DNA of 64,000 nucleotides from CAVPUA01 sp963708805 (GTDB lineage: Bacteria > Actinomycetota > Actinomycetes > Mycobacteriales > Jatrophihabitantaceae): assembly GCA_963708805.1 (NCBI GenBank), contig CAVPUA010000003.1:930001-994000 (forward strand), given 5' to 3'. Below the pieces are notes generated by a model. It worked only from the letters and a program-made list of their open reading frames with translations, searched no databases and was not told where the DNA came from. Below are positions 35,364 to 44,474 of the stretch, piece by piece. How positions within the stretch are numbered: the first letter of the stretch is position 1; every line of letters starts with the position of its first letter. The translations under genes were made by a program, and so were the position numbers.

Positions 35364-35723
35364 CCCGACCCCCAGCCAGCATCAGTTAGACGGTCGAAGT
35401 ATCTCCGCGCGATCGGATTTGCCGAAGTGGTCGCCAATCGATTCTCAGTGATCGAGCACCGCCAAAAAAGCCTCCCGCATCGCCTGATGAAGCAACATCG
35501 GAGAAACGAGCGGCGCCGCCACTTGCCTTGGAGGGCTCGTACTGCTCTAAGCTAGTGACCGGTTGCACTAACAACAGCGGAAGCGCCCAGTCGGGAGCCG
35601 AAACTGTGACCGGTTGTCTTACGCCTCTCCGGGCACATCAGTTCCGGGTTGTGGTTGAACTCCCGGAAGTGACCGATGACAGGACGCAGCACGGTGCGGC
35701 GCCTGCTCAGCAAGGAGAACGGT
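35364..35723. other. 360-base leader/intergenic region before the cold-shock gene
   Basis: No gene seen. It is AT-richer than its surroundings and holds the direct repeat GTGACCGGTTG at 35555 and 35606. A long untranslated leader would be usual for a cold-shock gene. Confidence 0.5.
35555..35616 (+). repeat. Direct repeat GTGACCGGTTG, 51 bases apart, upstream of cspA
   Basis: GTGACCGGTTG occurs at 35555-35565 and 35606-35616 with partly similar flanks (CACTAA and TCTTAC). The core GACCGGTT is close to a palindrome. Either two binding sites or a duplicated leader element. Confidence 0.45.
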
Positions 35724-35930
35724 ATGGCAACGCAGGGCACAGTGAAGTGGTTCAACAGTGAGAAGGGCTTCGGCTTCATCTCCCCGGACGGTGGCGGCGC
35801 AGATGTGTTCGTCCACTTCTCGGCGATTCAGGCTGACGGCTACCGCAGCCTGGACGAGAACCAGCGCGTCGAGTTCGACGTCGCTCAGGGCCAGAAGGGC
35901 CCGCAGGCGGAGAACGTTCGCCCGGTCTGA
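35724..35930 (+). CDS. Cold-shock protein (CspA family)
   Basis: 68 residues, intact. It carries both RNA-binding motifs: KGFGFIS (RNP-1) and VFVHFSAI (RNP-2), in MATQGTVKWFNSEKGFGF. It is an RNA chaperone in the cytoplasm. AAGGAG lies 7 bases before the ATG. It is a single-gene unit with a long upstream leader and a hairpin terminator directly downstream. Confidence 0.95.
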   Translation: MATQGTVKWFNSEKGFGFISPDGGGADVFVHFSAIQADGYRSLDENQRVEFDVAQGQKGPQAENVRPV

Positions 35931-35945
35931 TCTGCAGACACACGG

Positions 35946-35972
35946 TGGGCCCGGCCGATTCGGCCGGGCCCA
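35946..35972 (+). terminator. Hairpin terminator after the cold-shock gene
   Basis: GGGCCCGGCCG (35947-35957), loop ATT, CGGCCGGGCCC (35961-35971), a perfect 11-bp stem that can extend by one T-A pair. It begins 16 bases after the stop. The same GGGCCCGGCC/GGCCGGGCCC core ends the phospholipase unit at 21471. Confidence 0.75.
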
Positions 35973-35989
35973 ACGCAATTCCGGAGCAG

Positions 35990-36361
35990 TCAGCTGACGG
36001 GCATGTCGAAGGTCAGGGCGACGCCGGACGCCCGCAGGTCGGCCCGGTAGTCGACCAGCAGCTGCATCGCCGCCGCGTCGATGTCGGTCACGGCGCCGAG
36101 GTCGAGCATGATGTCGCTGATGCCGTGCCGAACGAGGTGGTCGACGATCGTCTCGACCAAGTCCTCAGCGGCACCGAACAGCGGGCCGCTGGCCCGAGCC
36201 ACTCGTCGGGCGGCATCGCCGGTCACAGTGACGGTGAAGCGGCGGTGTGAGGTGTCTTCTGTCGCGGTCAATGCGGGAATCCCAGCGTCCGCACCGGATT
36301 CGTTCGTGGCGTGCTGCCGACTGATCCATCCGATTGGCGCGGACTGCGTCTTCAACCGCAT
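35990..36361 (-). CDS. STAS-domain (anti-anti-sigma-like) protein without the usual Ser
   Basis: 123 residues. The C-terminal 80 residues form a STAS domain: RFTVTVTGDAARRV and SDIMLDLGAVTDIDAAAMQLLVDYRADLR, abbreviated IMLDLGAVTDIDAAAMQLL. In canonical anti-sigma-factor antagonists the loop before that helix carries a phosphorylatable Ser (D-S-S/T-G); here it reads DIDAAAM, so the Ser is replaced. The N-terminal 40 residues are variable. No anti-sigma kinase is adjacent. Confidence 0.75.
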   Translation of the reverse strand: MRLKTQSAPIGWISRQHATNESGADAGIPALTATEDTSHRRFTVTVTGDAARRVARASGPLFGAAEDLVETIVDHLVRHGISDIMLDLGAVTDIDAAAMQLLVDYRADLRASGVALTFDMPVS

Positions 36362-36415
36362 TTCACAGTTTAGGCCAGGAGCACAGGGTCGACAACCGGC
36401 GAATATGTTCGAGGC

Positions 36416-38071
36416 TCACGCAATTGCCGCTGCGGCGGCGCGCCCGGCGATCCGCCCGGAGAACAGGCAACCGCCCAGGAAGGTGCCCTCCAGCGATCGG
36501 TAGCCGTGCATGCCGCCGCCGCCGAAACCGGCCGCCTCGCCGGCCGCGTAGAGCCCGGGAACGACGGCGCCGCCCTGCCTCAGCGCGCGGGCCTCGAGGT
36601 CGGTCTCGAGGCCGCCCAGCGTCTTGCGCGTCAAGATCGACAACCGCACGGCGATCATCGGACCGGCCTTCGGATCGGTGATCTTGTGAGGCGTCGCCAC
36701 GCGCACGATCTTGTCGGCCGGGTAGCTGCGGGCTTGGCGAAGCGCCATCACCTGAAGGTCCTTCGTGTAGGTGTTATCGAGCTCGCGGTCACGCGCTATC
36801 ACCTCGCGGCGCACGGTGTCGGCATCGAGCAGCGGAGACTCGGTGACCGCATTCATCTTGACGATCAAGTCGTCCAGGGTGTCGGCCTGGACGAAGTCGA
36901 TCCCACGGTCGAGGAAGGCCTGCACCGGTGCCGGGACGTCCGATCGGGCCCGGTCGATCACCAGCCGGACGCTCTTGCCGGTCAGGTCGGGATTCTGTTC
37001 CTGACCCGACAGGCCGAACTCCTTGCCGATGATCTTCCGGTCGAGCACGAACCAGGTGTGTTCGTAGCCCGTCGTCATGATGTGCTCGAGGGTGCCGAGG
37101 GTGTCGAAGCCCGGGAACAGTGGCACCGGCAGTCGTTTGCCCACCGCGTCGAGCCAGATCGACGACGGACCCGGCAGGATGCGGATGCCGTGGTTCGTCC
37201 ACACCGGGTCGTAGTTGTGGATGCCCTCGACGTAGTGCCACATGCGGTCGGGATTGATGAGATTGGCGCCGGCCCGCTGGGCGATGTCGATCATGCGACC
37301 GTCGACGAAGTCGGGCACGCCCGCGATCATCTTCTTCGGAGCGCTGCCCATCCGGGCCGGCCAGTTCTTGCGGACGAGATCGAAGTTGCCGCCGATGCCC
37401 CCCGACGTCACGATCACGGCCTGCGCGTGCAGCTCGAAGTCCCCGGTCTCGACGCGCGATGACGGAGCCGACCGCGGCACGTTGCTGTACTCGAGGACGC
37501 GTCCGCGGACGCCGTCGACGGTGCCGCCGGTGGTCAGTAACTCGTCGACTCGATGGCGGAAGGCGAGCGTCACGAGGCCGCGATCGACGCCCTCGCGCAC
37601 TCTTCGTTCGAACGGAGCGACGATGCCCGGTCCGGTTCCCCACGTGATGTGGAAGCGCGGCACCGAGTTGCCGTGACCGGTCGCGAGATAGCCGCCGCGT
37701 TCGGCCCAGCCGACGACGGGGAACCACCGCACGCCCATGTCGTGCAGCCAGGATCGCTTCTCGCCGGCCGCGAAGTCGAGATAGGCCTCGGCCCACCGCT
37801 GCGGCCAGTGATCCTCGTCGCGGTCGAAGTCGGCGGAGCCGTACCAGTCCTGCGCGGCCAGCTCGGCGGAGTCCTTGATCCCCATCCGGCGCTGCTCGGG
37901 CGAATCCACGAAGAACAGGCCACCGAACGACCAGTACGCCTGGCCACCGAGGGACTGTTCAGGTTCCTGGTCGAGCAGGATCACCCGCTTGCCCGCATCG
38001 ACGAGTTCCGCCGTCGCGGTGAGGCCGGCCAACCCGGCGCCGATCACGATGACGTCGGCGTCGGTGCTCAT
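36416..38071 (-). CDS. FAD-binding dehydrogenase (FAD_binding_2 family)
   Basis: An intact frame of 551 residues. VIVIGAGLAGLTATAELVDAG binds FAD (shown in part); SLGGQAYWSFGGLFFVDSPEQRRMGIKDS follows, and the C-terminal GLYAAGEAAGFGGGGMHGYRSLEG closes the flavin site (read as AAGEAAGFGGGGMHG). It resembles mycobacterial FAD-binding dehydrogenases annotated near ketosteroid dehydrogenases; a true steroid substrate is not established. Cytoplasmic. It is separated from the DUF5808 gene upstream by 9 bases and so may be co-transcribed with it. Confidence 0.85.
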   Translation of the reverse strand: MSTDADVIVIGAGLAGLTATAELVDAGKRVILLDQEPEQSLGGQAYWSFGGLFFVDSPEQRRMGIKDSAELAAQDWYGSADFDRDEDHWPQRWAEAYLDFAAGEKRSWLHDMGVRWFPVVGWAERGGYLATGHGNSVPRFHITWGTGPGIVAPFERRVREGVDRGLVTLAFRHRVDELLTTGGTVDGVRGRVLEYSNVPRSAPSSRVETGDFELHAQAVIVTSGGIGGNFDLVRKNWPARMGSAPKKMIAGVPDFVDGRMIDIAQRAGANLINPDRMWHYVEGIHNYDPVWTNHGIRILPGPSSIWLDAVGKRLPVPLFPGFDTLGTLEHIMTTGYEHTWFVLDRKIIGKEFGLSGQEQNPDLTGKSVRLVIDRARSDVPAPVQAFLDRGIDFVQADTLDDLIVKMNAVTESPLLDADTVRREVIARDRELDNTYTKDLQVMALRQARSYPADKIVRVATPHKITDPKAGPMIAVRLSILTRKTLGGLETDLEARALRQGGAVVPGLYAAGEAAGFGGGGMHGYRSLEGTFLGGCLFSGRIAGRAAAAAIA

Positions 38072-38080
38072 GCGGTCAAC

Positions 38081-38266
38081 CTAACGCGTGAACGGATGAA
38101 GCAAGCGATGGAAGTTGATGCCGTAGCCCCAACCGAAGGTCTTGGGGGTGAACAGGCGGTCGTCGTCGGGATTCCAGGCTCGGCTCTTCCATCGGGTGAC
38201 GGTGGGCTTGCTGAAATCGACCGGCAGCCCGGCGCGCTTCTTCTCGGGTGGACGGGAATCGCTCAT
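38081..38266 (-). CDS. DUF5808-type small protein
   Basis: 61 residues: MSDSRPPEKKRAGLPVDFSK, then RLFTPKTFGWGYGINFHRLL. The pattern F-x-PK-x-x-GWGYGINF with a C-terminal HP is that of DUF5808, usually found in larger membrane proteins or as a stand-alone domain. The frame is intact. Function unknown. Confidence 0.75.
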   Translation of the reverse strand: MSDSRPPEKKRAGLPVDFSKPTVTRWKSRAWNPDDDRLFTPKTFGWGYGINFHRLLHPFTR

Positions 38267-38303
38267 GCGTCGGTGATACCCGCGACGGTGGCCTCGTATT
38301 CGC

Positions 38304-38879
38304 CTACAGCGTCTTGCCGCGCAGCGGAGCCAGCGCCCGCGCCAACATCTCGGCCTCGGCCAGGGACGCCTTGGCCGCATCGACCATGATCTCGTTCGGC
38401 TCGATGACGCCGTCCTTCAGGAACGAGTGGACGAAGGGCACGGCCACCGCTGTCGACACCACGTGCGCCCCGACCGCGTTGAGCGGCGCCCGGAAGGCGG
38501 CCGCCGCGCGCGTGCCGGCTGACACGCCGCCGTAGCTGGCCAGGATCACCGGCTTGTGGGTCCACTCCTGGTTCAGGTAGTCGAGCGCGTTCTTGGTGGC
38601 TGCATTGAAGCTGAAGTTGTACTCGGGCATGACGAACGCGATCGCGTCGGCCGCGTCGACCGTCGCGCTCCAGCGTTTGGTGTGCTCGTGCTGGTAGTCG
38701 CGAAAGCGCGGGTGTTTCGGCTCGTCCATCATCGGCAGGTCGATCTCGGCGAGGTCGGCGACCTCGACCTCGAACGTCGCAAGGTCGCGGGCCTCGCGCT
38801 CGAACCACTGCGCCACCGGTAGGCCTATCCGGCCGGGGCGGGTACTTCCGATGATGATCAGCAGGCGGGGTCGGGTCAC
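38304..38879 (-). CDS. NADPH-dependent FMN reductase
   Basis: An intact frame of 191 residues. Flavodoxin-like fold: LLIIIGSTRPGRIGLPVAQW contains the phosphate-binding loop; AFVMPEYNFSFNAATKNALD is the characteristic PEYN segment and SYGGVSAGTRAA lies near the flavin ring. It reduces FMN or quinones with NADPH. The GTG start overlaps the stop of the ElaA-like gene (GTGA). Confidence 0.88.
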   Translation of the reverse strand: MTRPRLLIIIGSTRPGRIGLPVAQWFEREARDLATFEVEVADLAEIDLPMMDEPKHPRFRDYQHEHTKRWSATVDAADAIAFVMPEYNFSFNAATKNALDYLNQEWTHKPVILASYGGVSAGTRAAAAFRAPLNAVGAHVVSTAVAVPFVHSFLKDGVIEPNEIMVDAAKASLAEAEMLARALAPLRGKTL

Positions 38880-39322
38880 CCGGTCGAGTCTATTGAGCGA
38901 CGCATCGGCACGTGCGGGATGCCGTCCTCGATGTAGCCGGGACCACTGCGGCGAAAACCGAAGCGCTCGTACCACTTCTCCAGGTGTGCTTGCGCGTGCA
39001 GTTCGATGTCGCGTCCCGGAAGTTGCTCGATGGCGGCCTGCATCAACGCGCCCGCCACTCCGGAGCCGCGGTGGTCGGCGGCGGTGGCGACCCGGCCGAT
39101 GCGCGCGTTGCCACCCGTCTCCTCGAGCACCCGCAGCGTCGCGACGACCGTCCCACTGTCCGTGGCCCACAGCAGGATCGCGCCGGGCTCGAGGTCGCGG
39201 CCGTCGAGTTCGGGATAGACGCAGTCCTGCTCGACCACGAACACGTCGACCCGCAACTTCAGGATCGAGTAGAGGACGTCGGGGGCCAGGTGCCGCACCG
39301 GCGCGGCGTGCAACTCGATCAT
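38876..39322 (-). CDS. ElaA-type GNAT acetyltransferase
   Basis: An intact frame of 148 residues. LYSILKLRVDVFVVEQDCVYPELDGRD is the ElaA hallmark (seen as RVDVFVVEQDCVYPELDG), with the acetyl-CoA loop DHRGSGVAGALM. The ATG at 39322 has a minus-strand TAGGGT -10 box 7 bases upstream. First gene of a two-gene operon with the FMN reductase. Substrate unknown. Confidence 0.87.
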   Translation of the reverse strand: MIELHAAPVRHLAPDVLYSILKLRVDVFVVEQDCVYPELDGRDLEPGAILLWATDSGTVVATLRVLEETGGNARIGRVATAADHRGSGVAGALMQAAIEQLPGRDIELHAQAHLEKWYERFGFRRSGPGYIEDGIPHVPMRRSIDSTG

Positions 39323-39329
39323 GCCGACG

Positions 39330-39335
39330 ACCCTA
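39330..39335 (-). promoter_or_regulatory. -10 box (TAGGGT) of the elaA-like operon
   Basis: On the minus strand TAGGGT ends 7 bases before the ATG at 39322, again a leaderless spacing. Confidence 0.4.
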
Positions 39336-40364
39336 GTTGCGCACCCGGACGGGAGACGGCGGGACGAACCGGTTGCCCGCGAGCAGCGCACCGGCCTGCT
39401 TGACCCGGCGCAGCACCGGCGACACCTCCACCTGCTGCACGCCGTCCAGCGCGCCGACCTTGGTCGTGACGAAGTCGTAGAGCTCGTCGATGTCGCGGCA
39501 GATCACCGAGACCGACAGATTGGCCCGGCCGGTGACGGCGGCCGCGTAGGGAACCTCGCGATGGGCCGCGATCGCGGCGCCGGCCGCGGCGAGGTGGGCG
39601 GGTGCGACGGTCAGCCAGAGCGTGGCGCTGGTTCCGAACCCCATCGCCTCACCGACCACGTCGACGTCGAGATAGACGGTGCCCGCCGCCTGCAGCGTCG
39701 CCAGCCGCCGGGCGACCCGGTTCTCGCTCCATCCGGTCGCCGCGGCCAGCACAGCGAAGCTGGCCCGGCCGTCCTGGCCGAGGACGTCCAGCATCACCTC
39801 GTCGCCGGGGCGCAGCGCGACCGGTTCGGACGGTGCCGGCACCGGCTCGGCGAGCAGCGCCTGCTGGACCGGCTCGAGCTGATCGTCGGGGTCGATCCAG
39901 TCGTCGGCCAGCCCGCCCCGGAACTGGTGCAGGGTGGCATGCGTCGTGAACGACAGCACCTGGCTGGTGTTGGGCAACTGTGAGAGCAGGAGGTCGTCGC
40001 GGGCCTGGCGGCTCGTGGAGCGGATCAGGCACGACACCTCGGACCCGCCCGCACTCACCGTCACCCAGCCGACGTCGTCGCGGCGGGCCAACGCCTCGGC
40101 CAGGGCGACCGTCGCGTTCGGTCGGCACTGCAGCCGCACGCCCCAGAGTGTCTGCCCCAACCGGCGCGGATCGACCAACCCGATGACGCGGACGATGCCG
40201 TCGGCCCGCAGCCGGCGGTACCGCCGGGCCGCGGTCTGCTCCGAGACGCGCACCGCGGCGGCGATCCGGCTGAACGACGCGCGCGGTGAAAGCTGCAGAG
40301 CGTGGATGATCTGCCGATCCGTCCGGTCGGTGATGGCGGATTCCACGCTTTGCAAGGAGCTCAT
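39333..40364 (-). CDS. Lrp/AsnC-family regulator with duplicated domain
   Basis: An intact frame of 343 residues, about twice the usual length, because the helix-turn-helix plus RAM unit occurs twice. First HTH near residues 18-50 (ALQLSPRASFSRIAAAVRVS), second near 193-220 (GQDGRASFAVLAAATGWS). The last part, RANLSVSVICRDIDELYDFV, is a RAM ligand domain. It is divergent from the MFS transporter gene, 66 bases away, so it is probably that gene's regulator. Confidence 0.87.
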   Translation of the reverse strand: MSSLQSVESAITDRTDRQIIHALQLSPRASFSRIAAAVRVSEQTAARRYRRLRADGIVRVIGLVDPRRLGQTLWGVRLQCRPNATVALAEALARRDDVGWVTVSAGGSEVSCLIRSTSRQARDDLLLSQLPNTSQVLSFTTHATLHQFRGGLADDWIDPDDQLEPVQQALLAEPVPAPSEPVALRPGDEVMLDVLGQDGRASFAVLAAATGWSENRVARRLATLQAAGTVYLDVDVVGEAMGFGTSATLWLTVAPAHLAAAGAAIAAHREVPYAAAVTGRANLSVSVICRDIDELYDFVTTKVGALDGVQQVEVSPVLRRVKQAGALLAGNRFVPPSPVRVRN

Positions 40365-40430
40365 GGCAGAAATCTACGCGAAAGTGAAACTGCGTGGACT
40401 CTTGTCAGTACCGCGCGCGACAGTGTGCTC

Positions 40431-41978
40431 ATGCGTAAATGGCTTCCACTGATCGCCGTGTGCCTCGGCACCTTCATGCTGCTGGTCGATGTCACGATCG
40501 TGAACGTCGCCCTGCCCGACATGGCCAAGAGCCTGAAGACGTCGTTCTCGTCGCTGCAGTGGGTGGTCGACGCCTACGCCCTGGCGCTGGCCGCGCTCGT
40601 CCTGGGCGCCGGTTCGATCTCCGATCGCATCGGGCACCGCACCGCCTTCGCGGCCGGTCTCGCGCTGTTCGCCGTCTCGTCGTTCGTGTGCGGAATCGCG
40701 CCGAACGCCGATGTGCTCATTGCCGCCCGTGTCGTGCAGGGGGTCGGCGGAGCGGCGATGTTCGCGACGACCTTCGCGCTGCTCAACAGCTCCTACCAAG
40801 GGCGTGATCGCGGTACTGCGTACGGAATGTGGGGGGCCATCGCCGGCGCGTCCTCGGCGGTCGGACCCGTGCTCGGCGGGCTCCTCACCGAGGGCATCAG
40901 CTGGCGCTGGATCTTCTTCGTCAACCTGCCGGTGAGCGTGCTGGCCATCGCGATGTGCCTGACGGTCTTCAAGGCCGACGATCACATCTCGTCCAACGTC
41001 CGCATCGACATCGCCGGCATGATCACGTTCACCGCGTCGGCCGGCCTCATCACCTATGGGTTCATCCGGGCCAGCGACGACGGCTGGGGTTCGGCCGGGA
41101 CGCTGGGCACCCTGCTGGCCGGCGTCGTCGTGCTGGCGCTGTTCGCCGCGATCGAGGCCCGATCCGACCATCCGATGCTCGACCTGGCGTTGCTGCGCAA
41201 CCGTTCGTTCGCGGGCGTGTTGCTCGCGGCGCTGGTCCTCAACTTCGCCGCGTTCTCCTACCTCACCTACACCTCTATCTGGTTGCAGTCGGTGCTGGGC
41301 CTGTCGCCGATCGAGGCCGGCCTCACCGGCGTGCCGCTCTCGGTCGCGGTGTTCGTGGTCTCGGCGGGCGTCGGACGGTTCGTCCACAGCGTCCGTCCCG
41401 GGCCCATGATCGGCGGCGGTCTGATCGTGATCGGGGTGGGTGGCCTGCTGGCGCTGGCGTTCGTGCACGGCTCGGCCGGGTGGGCCGCGCTCGTGCCCGC
41501 CTACGTCGCGGTGGGCGCCGGCACCGGTCTGGCGATGCCGACCCTCAGCTCCACGGCCATGTCCGCGGTGCCGGTGCAGCGCGGCGGCATGGCGGCCGGA
41601 GCGGTGAACACGATGCGGCAGCTCGGCTACGCGTTCGGCATCGCCCTGCTCGGCAGCGTCTTCTCGGCCCGCGCGCAATCGGTGTTCGCCGATCACGGGG
41701 CGCAGCCGTCCGGGCGGCTGGCCACCCAGCTCGCCGGTGGGCAGGCGCCCGTCGTCCTGGCCCGGACTCCCGCCGCCGGGCGATCAGCGCTCGACCACCT
41801 CCTGCACGTCGCGTCGATCGCCGGCCTGCAGGGCACTTTCCTGGTCGCCGGCATCGCGGGAATCCTGGCCGGACTGGTCGTGCTGGTCATGGTGCGACCA
41901 CCCCGCGCCGCGACCGCGTCCACCGACCGGTCCAGCGACCCGGCGAGCGGCGCATCGGCGGTCGCAGCCACCCACTGA
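40431..41978 (+). CDS. MFS drug transporter, DHA2/EmrB-QacA type
   Basis: An intact frame of 515 residues, 14 helices. It has LLVDVTIVNVALPDMAKSL near the N-terminus, SDRIGHRTAFAAGLALF (motif A) and the motif-C segment GGLLTEGISWRWIFFVNLPV. Similar in length to the transporter at 33477 but not adjacent. It is paired divergently with the Lrp-type regulator. GACAGT (40419-40424) lies 6 bases before the ATG, another leaderless-type spacing. Confidence 0.9.
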   Translation: MRKWLPLIAVCLGTFMLLVDVTIVNVALPDMAKSLKTSFSSLQWVVDAYALALAALVLGAGSISDRIGHRTAFAAGLALFAVSSFVCGIAPNADVLIAARVVQGVGGAAMFATTFALLNSSYQGRDRGTAYGMWGAIAGASSAVGPVLGGLLTEGISWRWIFFVNLPVSVLAIAMCLTVFKADDHISSNVRIDIAGMITFTASAGLITYGFIRASDDGWGSAGTLGTLLAGVVVLALFAAIEARSDHPMLDLALLRNRSFAGVLLAALVLNFAAFSYLTYTSIWLQSVLGLSPIEAGLTGVPLSVAVFVVSAGVGRFVHSVRPGPMIGGGLIVIGVGGLLALAFVHGSAGWAALVPAYVAVGAGTGLAMPTLSSTAMSAVPVQRGGMAAGAVNTMRQLGYAFGIALLGSVFSARAQSVFADHGAQPSGRLATQLAGGQAPVVLARTPAAGRSALDHLLHVASIAGLQGTFLVAGIAGILAGLVVLVMVRPPRAATASTDRSSDPASGASAVAATH

Positions 41979-42116
41979 CCGCGCGTTCACACCGTGCCGA
42001 CCTTGAGGCGGCTCTCACCGCTTACACTCGTTTTGAACAGCTCGTGAAGCCGTTCACAAACTTGCCGATCGACCGAACCCAGGCGATCGCGACCACGGTG
42101 ACGGAGTGGGGGCGCA

Positions 42117-43457
42117 GTGAGTCAGGCAACGGACGCAGTGGTCGACGAAGCGTCCCGACCGGCCTCCGAACCCGTGGACGCCAACCGGTACGACGCTGAT
42201 GTCATCGTCGTCGGCAGCGGTCCCTCGGGCAGCAGCGCCGCCTACTGGCTGGCCACCGCCGGCTTGGACGTCCTCGTCCTCGAGAAGACGAGCTTCCCCC
42301 GCGAGAAGGTGTGCGGCGACGGGTTGACGCCGCGGGGAACCCGCGCGCTCGTCGACATGGGTATCGACGTCAGCGAAGAGGCCGGCTGGCTGCACAACAA
42401 GGGCTTGCGGGTCATCGGCGGCGGCCAGCGACTGCACCTCGACTGGCCCGAGCTGACCAGCTTCCCGGCGTACGGGCTCGTGCGTCCCCGCGCCGACCTC
42501 GACGCGATGCTGGCCAACCAGGCTGTGAAGGCCGGCGCCCGGCTGCACGAGAACACCACCGTCGGCGAGCCGATCCTCGACGCGTCCGGCGCGGTCCGGG
42601 GCGTCGAGGCAGTCACCGGCCCCGACAAGACCCCGGTCAGCTATCGCGCCCCGGTCGTGCTGAGCTGCGACGGCGTGAGCGGCAAGCTGGCCCAGCGGCT
42701 GGGCCTGCACCGCAACGACAAGCGACCGATGGGCGTGGCCGTGCGGCGCTACTACGACAGCCCGCGCACCCACGACGACTACCTCGAGAGCTGGCTCGAA
42801 CTCTGGGACGGCCCGCCCGGAGCCGACCACGCCAACCTGCTTCCCGGTTACGGCTGGATCTTCGGCATGGGCGACGGCACGGTCAACGTCGGCCTCGGGG
42901 TCCTCAACACGAGCGCCGGCTTCCAGAAGACCGACTACCGCAAGCTCCTGACGACCTGGCTGGACGGCACGCCCGAGGAGTGGGGCCTGCGCGAAGAGAA
43001 CGCCACCTGCCCCACCCGCGGCGCCGGCCTCCCGATGGGGTTCAACCGCACTCCGCATTACGCCAACGGCGTCCTGCTCGTCGGGGATTCCGGCGGTTCG
43101 GTCAACCCGTTCAATGGCGAGGGCATCCCGTACGCCATCGAGTCGGGCAAGTTCGCGGCCGAGGCCGTCGTGCAGGCCCTCGCTCGCCCCGAGGGTCCGC
43201 AACGCGAACGGGCTCTGCAGGCCTACCCGGCGCGGATGGCCCAGGAGTGGGGTGCCTACTACCGCCTGGGCGGCGTCTTCGTGAAGCTGATCGGCAACCC
43301 GGCGGTCATGCGGGCCTGCACCCGACATGGCCTGCCGCACCCGGGCCTGATGCGCTTCGTCCTCAAGCTGATGGCCAATCTGAGCGATCCGCACGACGGC
43401 GACGCGTCCGACCGGCTGATCTCGGTGTTGACCAAGCTCACTCCCGCGGTCCGTTAG
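42117..43457 (+). CDS. Geranylgeranyl-reductase-family flavoprotein (MenJ-like)
   Basis: An intact frame of 446 residues. FAD site VIVVGSGPSGSSAAYWLA; VCGDGLTPRGTRALV is the family signature; GDSGGSVNPFNG and GEGIPYAIESGKFAAE close the flavin domain. In actinobacteria a gene of this family stands directly before nuoA, and the mycobacterial homologue MenJ saturates one isoprene unit of menaquinone. Position and signature make that role likely here. GTG start. The interval 41979-42116 may hold the promoter of the whole nuo unit, but I cannot define it. Confidence 0.85.
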   Translation: MSQATDAVVDEASRPASEPVDANRYDADVIVVGSGPSGSSAAYWLATAGLDVLVLEKTSFPREKVCGDGLTPRGTRALVDMGIDVSEEAGWLHNKGLRVIGGGQRLHLDWPELTSFPAYGLVRPRADLDAMLANQAVKAGARLHENTTVGEPILDASGAVRGVEAVTGPDKTPVSYRAPVVLSCDGVSGKLAQRLGLHRNDKRPMGVAVRRYYDSPRTHDDYLESWLELWDGPPGADHANLLPGYGWIFGMGDGTVNVGLGVLNTSAGFQKTDYRKLLTTWLDGTPEEWGLREENATCPTRGAGLPMGFNRTPHYANGVLLVGDSGGSVNPFNGEGIPYAIESGKFAAEAVVQALARPEGPQRERALQAYPARMAQEWGAYYRLGGVFVKLIGNPAVMRACTRHGLPHPGLMRFVLKLMANLSDPHDGDASDRLISVLTKLTPAVR

Positions 43458-43559
43458 GCATGCCTCACCTCTGACCATGCCCGCCAACCAACTAACCTGC
43501 ACATCGAAGCAGTAGCAAGCGAACCACCAGCAGAAACTCAGCAGAAGGGAGCGCTACAC

Positions 43560-43922
43560 GTGCTCGCGCCGTACCTGCCGATCGTGTTGCTGTTCCTGCT
43601 CGCCCTGGCCTTTGCCGGTTTCTCGGTCACCATCGCGCCCTTCACCGGGCCGAAGCGGTTCAACCGGGCCAAGCTGGACTTCTACGAGTGCGGCATCGAG
43701 CCGACGCCGCAACCGGTCGGGCCGAACCGCTTCCCGATCAAGTACTTCCTGACGGCGATGCTGTTCATCGTCTTCGACATCGAGATCATCTTCTTGTATC
43801 CCTACGCCATCGCCAACAACCAGCTGGGCCTGTTCGGCCTGGTCGAGATGATCCTGTTCATCGTCACCGTGTTCGTCGCCTACGCCTACGTCTGGCGCCG
43901 CGGCGGACTGGATTGGGACTAG
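43560..43922 (+). CDS. nuoA: NADH-quinone oxidoreductase subunit A
   Basis: 120 residues, three transmembrane helices, with the conserved loop KLDFYECGIEPTPQPVGPNRF (only DFYECGIEP is diagnostic). Membrane subunit at the joint of the two arms of complex I. AAGGGAG lies 10 bases before the GTG. First gene of the 14-gene operon; nuoB starts 8 bases after its stop. The frame is intact. Confidence 0.97.
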   Translation: MLAPYLPIVLLFLLALAFAGFSVTIAPFTGPKRFNRAKLDFYECGIEPTPQPVGPNRFPIKYFLTAMLFIVFDIEIIFLYPYAIANNQLGLFGLVEMILFIVTVFVAYAYVWRRGGLDWD

Positions 43923-43930
43923 AGGTTCGC

Positions 43931-44470
<540 letters not shown>

Positions 44471-44474
44471 CTCG

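Noticed and set aside
42003..42028. Promoter TTGAGG/TACACT before the MenJ-like gene and nuo operon
   Set aside because: The spacer would be only 14 bases; the -10 candidate is fair but the -35 is not.
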